Shown: piece by piece, positions 8,631 to 17,400 of the stretch
Position numbering within the stretch: position 1 is the stretch's first letter
Layout: each line of letters starts with the position of its first letter
DNA from: JAPORK01 sp026710285
Lineage (GTDB): Bacteria; Pseudomonadota; Gammaproteobacteria; Pseudomonadales; Endozoicomonadaceae
Length of the DNA: 64,000 bases
Assembly (NCBI GenBank): GCA_965201045.1
Contig: OZ241746.1
Location: 3,968,001-4,032,000, forward strand
Direction: 5' to 3'
Made by a program: the position numbers and the translations under genes
The notes under the pieces: generated by a model
The model's database searches: none
What the model was told of the DNA's origin: nothing
Seen by the model: the letters and a program-made list of their open reading frames with translations, nothing else

Positions 8631-10820
8631 TTATAAAGGTATCAGATTAGCATGCTTAATACTGAGTCGTTTAACGCCTTCTTTAAAACGAACCTGCACA
8701 ACAGCATCTTTTTTATCTGTATTTTCAATACTCATAATATAGCCGGTACCAAAATGTTTATGTTGCACCCGCTGTTTAACTTTGAGACCATGCACATTAC
8801 TTTTCGATGATTTTTGAAATGTTGTGGCAGATTGTCGGCGAGAGGCTGTCACAGGTGTTCCAAACGTTTGTTTTGCTGAATGAACAGGACAAATGAGTTC
8901 TTGTGGAATTTCACTAATAAAACGTGATGGCAGTTGTTGTTGTGTTCCAAGATAAGAAGAGCGTGTACCGGCATAAATTAAATATAATTTTTTTTGCGCA
9001 CGGGTAATTCCCACATAGCAAAGTCGTCTTTCTTCGTTTAGATTATTTTCATGGAGAGACATCTGGTGAGGAAAAAGACCTTCTTCCATCCCACAAAGAA
9101 ATACTGTTGCAAACTCAAGCCCTTTTGCAGCATGAATTGTCATCATTTGTACACAGTCTGTATTTTGTTTTTCTTTATTATTATCACTTTCCAGCGCACT
9201 ATAAATTAAAAAATATTCCAGCGGATGTCGATTCGCTTCATCATCAGCGGCAACATTATCAATCGGTTTAAATTCGCGACATGCAGTGATCAGCTCTTTT
9301 AAATTTTCTACACGATTACGACTTTTTTCACTCTTATCCTGGCAATAAAAATCAATTAAACCACTGTTTTTAATAACGCTGTTTACCAAATTTTCCAGTT
9401 TAAATGTTGTTGATGTTAATAACTTTTGCCATTGTATAATCAGATCAATAAAGGAAGTTAATGCACCCGATGCTCTTGGCGTTAGTGCCTTGGTTGCTAA
9501 TAATTGTTCTGTTGCCTGCCACAGATCTGACCGGTTTGCATTGGCAGTATCACGAATGATTTGTAATGTTTTATTTCCAATACCACGTGGTGGCAGATTA
9601 ATAATCCGTTCAAAGGCGGCATCATCTCCTGGCTGATAAATCAGGCGTAAATAGGCTAATACGTCTTTTATTTCTGCGCGGTCAAAGAAACGCTGTCCGC
9701 CATAGACATGATAGGGAATACCCGATTGCATCAACGCTTCTTCCAAAACCCTTGACTGTGCGTTAGAACGGTATAAAATGGCGAAATTACTGTATTGCTT
9801 ATCACGTTTATATTCCCGGGTGATAATATCAGTGATAAATTGTGCTTCATCCCTTTCATTAAGTGCTTCAAACAGAGAAACCGGCTCACCCTGATCACTA
9901 TCAGTCCATAAAGTTTTGTCAAACCGATCATTATTATGTTCAATGATTGCATTTGCTGCTTTTAAAATGGTAGCAGTTGATCGATAATTTTGTTCAAGAC
10001 GTATAATCTTAACCGCTGAAAAGTCTTCAGTAAATTGCCTGATGTTCTGAACACATGCACCACGCCAACCATAAATAGACTGATCATCATCACCTACTGC
10101 CATGACACAGTTATCATTGCCTGCCAGTTTACGTAACCATTTGTATTGCAACCGGTTAGTATCCTGAAACTCATCCACGAGAATAAAACGAAATCTTTCA
10201 TGGTAATGCTGCAAAATATCCGGGCAGTTTGTCCATAATTCATAAGCGCGCAGCAGTAATTCAGGGAAATCGACTACACCCAGGCTCTGGCACTGTTTTT
10301 CATAGAGGAGATAGAGATTGCGCATGACCTCATTTTTATAGCTTTGCTCTTTTGCAACCAGTTCTGCACGAATACCTTCTTCTTTTTTACGATTGATGTA
10401 TCCCTGTACAGAACGGGGAGGGTGAGAATCAGTATTAATATTTTCAGCTTTCATCAGGCGTTTAATCAGGGATAACTGATCGTTACTATCAAATATCTGA
10501 AAATTTTCAGGCAAACCTGCTTTAGCAGTATGCATTCTTAACAGCTTGTGGGCGATGCTGTGAAAAGTACCTATCCACATCCTGTTGGCCTGAGTATGTA
10601 ATAATTTTTCAAGACGTCCTCTTATTTCGGCAGCAGCTTTATTGGTGAAAGTCACTGCAATAATAGAACCGGGCATTATTCTTTCATGCTCAACCAGCCA
10701 TGCGATGCGGTATGTGAGTACAGATGTTTTACCACTACCTGCCCCGGCCAATACCAGAGATGATGTACAGGGTTGAGTAACAGCTTCTTGCTGTTTGTTA
10801 TTTAGAAAATCAATATTCAC
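8631..10820 (-). CDS. uvrD: DNA helicase II
   Basis: Superfamily 1A 3'-5' helicase acting in nucleotide excision repair and methyl-directed mismatch repair. The 729 residues compare with 720 in E. coli. Walker A AGAGSGKT is at 25-32, followed by VTFTNKAAAEIRGR (motif Ia) and WIGTFHSIAHKLLR. DEFQDTN is near 219, DDDQSIYGWRG near 244, LEQNYRST near 274, MTIHAAKGLEF and the closing RLCYVGITRAQKKLYL motif VI. The C-terminal KVKQRVQHKHFGTGYI segment is the UvrD-type RNA-polymerase-binding Tudor-like tail, which favours UvrD over Rep. The only in-frame start is a GTG. All motifs are intact and the gene is monocistronic. Confidence 0.96.
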   Translation of the reverse strand: MNIDFLNNKQQEAVTQPCTSSLVLAGAGSGKTSVLTYRIAWLVEHERIMPGSIIAVTFTNKAAAEIRGRLEKLLHTQANRMWIGTFHSIAHKLLRMHTAKAGLPENFQIFDSNDQLSLIKRLMKAENINTDSHPPRSVQGYINRKKEEGIRAELVAKEQSYKNEVMRNLYLLYEKQCQSLGVVDFPELLLRAYELWTNCPDILQHYHERFRFILVDEFQDTNRLQYKWLRKLAGNDNCVMAVGDDDQSIYGWRGACVQNIRQFTEDFSAVKIIRLEQNYRSTATILKAANAIIEHNNDRFDKTLWTDSDQGEPVSLFEALNERDEAQFITDIITREYKRDKQYSNFAILYRSNAQSRVLEEALMQSGIPYHVYGGQRFFDRAEIKDVLAYLRLIYQPGDDAAFERIINLPPRGIGNKTLQIIRDTANANRSDLWQATEQLLATKALTPRASGALTSFIDLIIQWQKLLTSTTFKLENLVNSVIKNSGLIDFYCQDKSEKSRNRVENLKELITACREFKPIDNVAADDEANRHPLEYFLIYSALESDNNKEKQNTDCVQMMTIHAAKGLEFATVFLCGMEEGLFPHQMSLHENNLNEERRLCYVGITRAQKKLYLIYAGTRSSYLGTQQQLPSRFISEIPQELICPVHSAKQTFGTPVTASRRQSATTFQKSSKSNVHGLKVKQRVQHKHFGTGYIMSIENTDKKDAVVQVRFKEGVKRLSIKHANLIPL

Positions 10821-11476
10821 ATTACATTACTCAAAAATTTACTTACCATAATCTGCGTTTATAAACGACCACTTTATTTGTCATCAGAATAGTTTATTTA
10901 TCGTATTTAATAATACTGATTAAAAGCCTTTTTTACAAAAGTTATTACCGCAGATTGAGTGATTTTATAAGGTTTCGGTTACATTTTTGTAAAGAAATAT
11001 TTTAATGGCGGCTCTTTTAACCGGCTTTTCATTTTTGTTGTTGTATAGCTATCAGATACCAGAGAAAGAGTAACCAGACTCAAAATTTGTATACTCCAAA
11101 AGACCTGCAAATTAATTTAAAAAAGCAATATTACTGCAAAGCGTATAACTTTGCAACCTCCTAAAAAAAATCAGTGACAACTCTTTTTTGAGATGGCATA
11201 ATATTCCTTACAGAAAAATGTAAAATTCATGGTGTCTCTGAAACAAAAAAAATCTTCAGCCTGAAATTTTATTGCTCTTTGGGAGTAACATAGAGGTATC
11301 AGCCAGGATTAACGGGTAAAAAAAATATCAACTCATTTTGAATAGATACAAATCTCCTGACAGACTAAAGCCAATGAAAGTTTATCGAAAACAGCATGTT
11401 TCAGACTGAATAAATCTTTGTTTTTTTGTGTCGATAATTTAAATGCACTATTTTTAATGAATGACGGTAACAATTA
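10821..11476. other. Non-coding stretch between uvrD and the acetyltransferase gene
   Basis: AT-rich, no supported open frame and no clear repeat. It must hold the divergent promoters of uvrD (minus) and the acetyltransferase (plus). A short string, ATTAACGGGTAAAAA, at about 11309 also occurs at about 582, meaning unknown. Confidence 0.55.
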
Positions 11477-12016
11477 ATGGAAAAAAAATTAACAGAAGAT
11501 ATCATCTTGCGTAAAGTCCTCTATGGTGATGCCTCCGGACTGGCAAAATATGGTAACAATGAAAGAATAGCCGTTAATCAGCGTGACTCTTATCCTTACC
11601 CCTATACAATTGAATATGCCCGAAACTGGATTCATTATATCAAACAGCATCATGATGACACACGCTTCGTTATAGCAACGGAAAATGAGGCTATCGGTGA
11701 AATAGGTTTTATTACTCAGCCAGATGTTCACCTTTACAGTGGAGAAGTTGCTTACTGGATAGGAGAACAATACTGGGGTCAGGGAATTGCAACCAAAGCA
11801 TTAAAATATTTGATTAATTATGCCTTTAAAGAAAAAGGAATGAAACGCCTCTATGCTGATATTCTGGAATATAACAAGGCTTCATGCCGCGTCTTACAAA
11901 AGTGTGGTTTTCAACTTGATGGCGTTATGCGTAGCCATATTTTTAAAAAGAATAGATTTTATGATCAACTGGTTTTTTCGTTGTTATCAGATGATGTTGC
12001 TTCATCGATACATTAA
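11477..12016 (+). CDS. GNAT-family N-acetyltransferase (RimJ/RimL-like)
   Basis: Acetyl-CoA-dependent N-acetyltransferase of the RimJ/RimL branch; the acceptor is not predictable. The 179 residues form one GNAT domain. GEIGFITQPDVHLYSGEVAYWIG is the central strand pair, QYWGQGIATKAL from about 98 is the pyrophosphate-binding loop, and RLYADILEYNKASCRVLQKC followed by GFQLDG gives the typical Asn and the closing strand. The ribosome site is weak (GGTAAC). No partner gene adjoins it; it is followed by 450 bases of remnants. Confidence 0.87.
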   Translation: MEKKLTEDIILRKVLYGDASGLAKYGNNERIAVNQRDSYPYPYTIEYARNWIHYIKQHHDDTRFVIATENEAIGEIGFITQPDVHLYSGEVAYWIGEQYWGQGIATKALKYLINYAFKEKGMKRLYADILEYNKASCRVLQKCGFQLDGVMRSHIFKKNRFYDQLVFSLLSDDVASSIH

Positions 12017-12120
12017 GAAAGTTCTGAGTTTGTATTAATTATTTTATGGAAACCTGTTTCATTAAAAAAATGGCAGGTGACTTCTGCTTTGGTGTGTGGA
12101 ATTTCGGTAGTGTCTCAAAT

Positions 12121-12230
12121 GTAAGCACCAACTAAAAATCTATAGTAGTTTAGTTTTATCATTACTTTCATGATAATTGACTGAAACTATACAAAAATTA
12201 AATTATAGTCTGTTGGTGTTTTATAAGATA
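12121..12230 (-). pseudogene. Fossil fragment of an rhs gene
   Basis: The stretch containing GTAGTTTAGTTTTATCATTA, CTTTCATGATAATTGA and ATAGTCTGTTG follows the coding sequence of the RHS gene at about 16755-16855 (TAGTTTAGTTTTACCATCA, CTTTCATGATAATTGA, ATAGTCTGTTGA) in the same orientation, with small insertions and substitutions. It is about 110 bases with no usable frame. It shows that an rhs copy once extended to, or lay on, this side of the kinase gene. Confidence 0.72.
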
Positions 12231-12462
12231 ATGTTAATAAAAGTAGCACGATTGTAAGCCATTCAGAATTTGTAGCAACATCTGACCAAAAATCCCTTAA
12301 AATCTTAGGATTAAATTGAAATTTGTAGATAGGCGTTCAGGAAAATATTGATTTTGGTATTTAGATCATTTAGGATAGTATGATGTCACTTTTTGTAGCT
12401 GTGAAGTATAGGAAGCCCACACCTCTTTACATCCTCTGATTTTTATTATAAAGAATATCAAA

Positions 12463-12723
12463 ATGGGTATTACTATGAACTATGTAAACAGAAAACCTGC
12501 CGGTACTCAATTAACATCCAGAAAAAGAAAACATCCTGAGAAATTACCAGCAATTAAAAGAAGGAAAATTGATGCGGCATTAGCAACAATTAAAGCAAAA
12601 TTAATGCAAAACCCCAAAATTTTGCAGAAAACCCTGCTCGAGCTGAATATAAACAAAATTGGAAGCGGGTCCATAGATGATATTGAAAAGTATGTTAAAG
12701 AAGTTAATCCGAATTTAATATAA
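12463..12723 (+). CDS. Small basic protein or severed N-terminus of the downstream kinase
   Basis: An 86-residue frame rich in Lys/Arg (SRKRKHPEKLPAIKRRKID), ending at TAA 12721-12723. It is in the same reading frame as the kinase that follows, and the 138 bases between them contain no other stop. Starts are possible at 12463 or at the ATG at 12475. The simplest reading is that this is the original N-terminus of the kinase, cut off by a nonsense mutation. A nuclear-localisation-like basic cluster (KRRK) is visible, but its use is speculation. Confidence 0.5.
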   Translation: MGITMNYVNRKPAGTQLTSRKRKHPEKLPAIKRRKIDAALATIKAKLMQNPKILQKTLLELNINKIGSGSIDDIEKYVKEVNPNLI

Positions 12724-12861
12724 TCACTGGTTGATAATGAGTACCTTCTGTCCGAAGAAGAATATCAGTCAAGAATAATCGATGAAATAATCAGAATACT
12801 TCGAAAGAGAGAGATTATTCACGATACCCGCCCAGAAAAAGCAACAGCCCTTTATGATGCA

Positions 12862-14331
12862 TTGAAATATGCTAATAAAGCACAAGAAATAGATGCAACA
12901 AAAAGGATGGAAGACCTCACTTCGATAAAGCAGATAATACAGCAAAAATGGCAAGAAGCACATACGATTACTCCAGAAACAGAAACATTGTGTGAATTCA
13001 CCGAAAAAGGTACCTTTGACAACACCCGGACGGTGTTCACCGAAAGGGGCGGGTTTGGCAAAGTCCAGGCTGTGTTCTCTGAACAAGCAGGACCTGTTGC
13101 AATGAAAAAATCTGCATTAAAGAGATCAGCGTATGAAAGGAAAAGAATTGAAAAGGAAGTCGGCTTTTTGGAGCGTTTAGATCATCCTGGTATTATCAAA
13201 GTGATACCAGTTAAACGCCGAAAAGTAGAAGCAGAACTGATACCAGAACAATCAAAAGCAGATCAGTCAAAATCAGACAGCTATGGCTTATCGGATAATC
13301 TGCAGTCAGGAAAATCTGCAGTAAATAAATCCACGCTCCTTCCTGTCACAGAATCAGAACCCGCCTCTTATTATCTTGAAGCAGGTGGAAGGTCTTTAAG
13401 GTTATTGATTAACGGTCAGCGGGATAAGGTTATTAATATTAAAGGTGTCAAAACAGCTAATAAAACATGGGAAGAAGAGCAGAAAACGCTTTGGCGTTTG
13501 TCAGTTATATGCAGTAAAGTATCTGATATGATTACTTTTAGCGACGACAATACTGATTATAATTACCAACATTTGTGGACTACAATACGACAACTATTTG
13601 TATCTGCAGATTTTAGTGGTGAAAACATTGATAAATTGTTAACCTTTCTGAATAATATCGAAAAAAGACCATGGCAAAAAGAAATCACTACTCTCTTAGA
13701 AAATCTGCAAAATTTATGTCAAACAAAGAAATCAGAGCTGGCATGGCAACCAGAAGATAGTCCATTGCCGATGCAAAATATACAAAGTATCAGCAAGCAG
13801 TTGTGTAGTGCCGTTTATTATTTACATGAACAGGGTATTGTACACCGGGACATAAAACCTGAGAATGTTTTAATTAAACCTGACGGAACAGTAAAACTGA
13901 TTGATTTTGGTGTTGCGATCAATGTTGATCAGTATAAAAGTTATCCTGGTGTAATTATTGGTAAACCAGGTTATGTGGCACCAGAAATTTTAAATATAAT
14001 GGTTCGTGATCCTAGTTATTCTGGTGTGCGTAATGAGGCTGTAGATGTTTATGCAACAGGATGTCTTTTGTGTCTTCTCACAACAGGGACAGATTACAAT
14101 ATACTAAATCACAAAACACCAAAGAAATCTTGGAAAAAACTGATGTACCAGGCTGTGGCTGACAAAGACGCTCTACAACACAAAATGAGAGAGAATATAG
14201 ATAAAAGATATAGTCAGGATCAGCAAAAGGCTGAACAGTTAAAAGATTTGTTAACTAAAATGCTGAACCCTTATCCTGAGCAACGTATTACAATGCAAAA
14301 CGCACTTAAACATCCTTTTTTTCAAAACTAA
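12862..14331 (+). CDS. Eukaryotic-like Ser/Thr protein kinase
   Basis: Protein kinase of the Hanks type, likely acting on bacterial or host proteins. Numbered from a TTG at 12862: glycine loop ERGGFGKV around 61-68, ATP-binding Lys at VAMKK (79-83), HRDIKPENVL with catalytic Asp330, DFG at 348-350, and the activation segment ending in VAPEIL near 373. All catalytic residues are present, so the domain should be active. An insert of about 200 residues rich in Ser, Lys and Gln sits between the N-lobe and the catalytic loop, unusual for the family. There is no signal peptide or membrane segment. The frame stays open back to the TAA at 12721, and the first in-frame ATG (12907) follows AAAAGG directly, so the real start is unclear; see the in-frame stop finding. 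Confidence 0.85.
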   Translation: MKYANKAQEIDATKRMEDLTSIKQIIQQKWQEAHTITPETETLCEFTEKGTFDNTRTVFTERGGFGKVQAVFSEQAGPVAMKKSALKRSAYERKRIEKEVGFLERLDHPGIIKVIPVKRRKVEAELIPEQSKADQSKSDSYGLSDNLQSGKSAVNKSTLLPVTESEPASYYLEAGGRSLRLLINGQRDKVINIKGVKTANKTWEEEQKTLWRLSVICSKVSDMITFSDDNTDYNYQHLWTTIRQLFVSADFSGENIDKLLTFLNNIEKRPWQKEITTLLENLQNLCQTKKSELAWQPEDSPLPMQNIQSISKQLCSAVYYLHEQGIVHRDIKPENVLIKPDGTVKLIDFGVAINVDQYKSYPGVIIGKPGYVAPEILNIMVRDPSYSGVRNEAVDVYATGCLLCLLTTGTDYNILNHKTPKKSWKKLMYQAVADKDALQHKMRENIDKRYSQDQQKAEQLKDLLTKMLNPYPEQRITMQNALKHPFFQN

Positions 14332-14483
14332 TCATTTAACCTTGTATGTTATCTTTAATGGATTCCTGTTATTGCAGTAATCCAGAAAAAATTTCCAATT
14401 TTTTTCACATCCAACCAACTATTTATGTATGAGAGCATGGTTTTCTATGCAAAGTGATGATTCTTGTTATCAGGCTGAGAATA

Positions 14484-17400
14484 TTATAGCTCATCAAAAT
14501 CAGTCATGACTGCACAAATAAACCAGCAAACGCAACATGCACAAGCAAGGATATCAAGACAACCAATATCATCATCAACTGGATCAACATTTCTGTAGAT
14601 ATATTGAAAAGTAAAAAATTGATTAATCCCGTGTCTTTCAAATATCGTCGTATTATAAAGACCATTAGTTCTTAGTGACCTGAAGCCTATGCTATCAGTG
14701 CTGAGATCATAAACATTCCAAATATTACTCCTGACTTTTATCATATAACCAAAACGACCTTCATCAGAAGAATTCCAAAAAGCAAAATCTCTTTGATCGT
14801 TAATTGCATGTGCTGGTAAATCTGAGACAATTTCATTACGAGTAAAGAAGGCATTTCCTTGTATGAGTGTTCCACTCTCAGGGCTGTGAATGTCTGGTAA
14901 TTCATAAAAAAATAGTGCCAGATCGTCAAGTGTGATTGCTTGGTTTGTGGCTATTTCTCGCCCAATCATTAATAATGCACTAATTTTATCTATATGCTTT
15001 GTGTTATCAGAAAAAAAATTACGCTGGAGTATTTTCCATACCTGGTCAATCTTTTTATGACTATTTATACGTACTATGTCTTCATCAGTGTCTGTATTAT
15101 GCCATATAAAACGACGGAGTTTATTATGTAAAGCATCCTTAATCGTATCTATGTTGCGAGTATTTCCAGCAACGGCTTCTGAATAATCTGGAGGTGGTGT
15201 TGCAGGAATATCTCCTTCAGTCGCATTTACCGGAAATTCACTAATAGTGCTTCCGGCAGTACCTTCTCCTAAAAGGGAGCTGACTCCAGCCACAGCAGCA
15301 TTGCCTAGCATCACCAGACTTGCTATTGTAGCCATTCCTCCAACAATAGCACTGGCAATATTTAACCCTCTGTTGGTTGGAACAGCAGCAGAAGCAATGG
15401 AAAGAGTGGAGGCATCCAGTGTTAAACCTATAGTTGCTGCAAGTAGTGGTGTTGCAGGGGCTCCAAAATAGAGTGATAAACCTATACCCGTTACAGCCAG
15501 TGCAGCCACTAACGTTGTTCCGATAATATTGGCCCATTTTTTGTGAAAGGCTGCCATACCCAAAGTGCCGACATAGCCCATCACCTTCATTGTGGTTCCT
15601 AACCATTTTGGACTGTTACCACTAGGATCACTGTTCATTATTGGGTTGTTACCACCAAAAGCATAACCATCTCCGGCAGGATCTTCACTGACAAAATAGC
15701 GTTGATTCAGATTATAAGTCCGGTGACTTGCACCTAAGAATTGCCAACCGGTAGCTGGATCTGTCTGTTCACCATCAAACCCGGTGAAAGTTTTTTGATA
15801 CCATGGCAAAGTAGTATTTTGTTTGCTAATATGCCAGACCATACCATATGGACTGTAAATATTTTTCTGACTTAAAATATAATGGTCTTGTTTTGTTTTA
15901 ATCAGAACACCGGTTACATCTCCCTTATAATTTTGTTGATAATACTCATGAATCATACCATCAATGGCCTTTCCAACACCTAAATAACTGATAGTATGCG
16001 TCGATTGTTGTAACTGACTTATTTGTTCATTGAGCAGATGTTTTCCGACATAAAACAGATTACGAATGTTTCCTGTATCTGTTACTTCTCTCACTTCTCT
16101 TCCACCACCATCATAAAAGTAATGGGTTTGCTTTCCGTTGGGTGTGAGGACTTCGGTTATTTGATTGAAAATATTATAGTTAATTTTGTTACCTTCACTA
16201 TCCACTGTCATATTACCGGTTGTATCGTAAACAAAGTTTGCTGTTATTGGAGTAGCATTATTACTCCATTGTGTTGTTATTTGTTTAAGGCGTAAAGGAG
16301 CCTGTTGATAGCCATAACTATAATGAATTATTTTATTTGCTGTTTTTTGCAGGCTAGTATTGAGTAGTGACTCTTTTACCTGCTGCATACGGTTTAGTGC
16401 ATTAAAAGAGTAATTTTGACTGATAATTACAGGTGCATGCTTTAGACCAGAGCCACGAAAGGAGGTGTCTCTTGGACATAACGATAAACCTGAAGAACCT
16501 GAACAGTTCATAGCAACTAAGTTGTTAGCAATATCGTATTTATAATGTAAAATAGCTTGTTGATTGTCTTCTGCGTTATGTATTAAAGTTGTAATATTGC
16601 CTTCTTTGTCATAGCTGTATTGCCATGTTGATAGTGGTTTATCTGCAAGTATATCGGTTACACTTTCCGTTTGACCATATTGATTATAATTCAGGTTAGA
16701 TTGCATATTACTACCATAATTGATCTTGACTATTCTGGAAAAACCATCATAGGTAAGCATCTTTAGTAGTTTAGTTTTACCATCACTTTCATGATAATTG
16801 ATTGCGTTTATACGACCAAGTAAATCATAGTCTGTTGATATTTTATTGCCCATTAAGTCTGTGGCACTGATAACGTTTTTATTGTAATCATACTGCCAGC
16901 TAAAGTGATAATCTGGATAACCATTTTCTCCTGTATGATCTAGTTGCTGTATCCTGCCATCATCACTATAAGTCCAATGCGTTATTCCGGTTATCTCTCT
17001 CTTTTCGACAGGTAAGGTCGTTGCAGAGTCATAATCAATGCGAACAGACTCTTTACCATCTACATACTTACTCACAGGTAATCCAATTACGTTATACTTC
17101 CATGATATTACATGTCCGGAAGGCATTGTAACTGTTGCAATCTGGTTTTCTGGTGTGTAAGTAAAAGTGGTTTTTTTTCCATCTTCACCGGTCTTCCATA
17201 ATAAAGCGCCTTCGATATTGTATTGTGCAGAAGCCAGCAGATATTGTGTCTTACTGTTTGCAGGAGTTATCCACTTCTGGATACTTTGTCCATAAAAATT
17301 ATAGACATTGTGAAATTGGTTACCCGATGGATCTATGGTATTTTTTACTCGTCCTGCATCATCATATGTGATCGTAACCTTCTTTCCTGCTGGATCAGTA

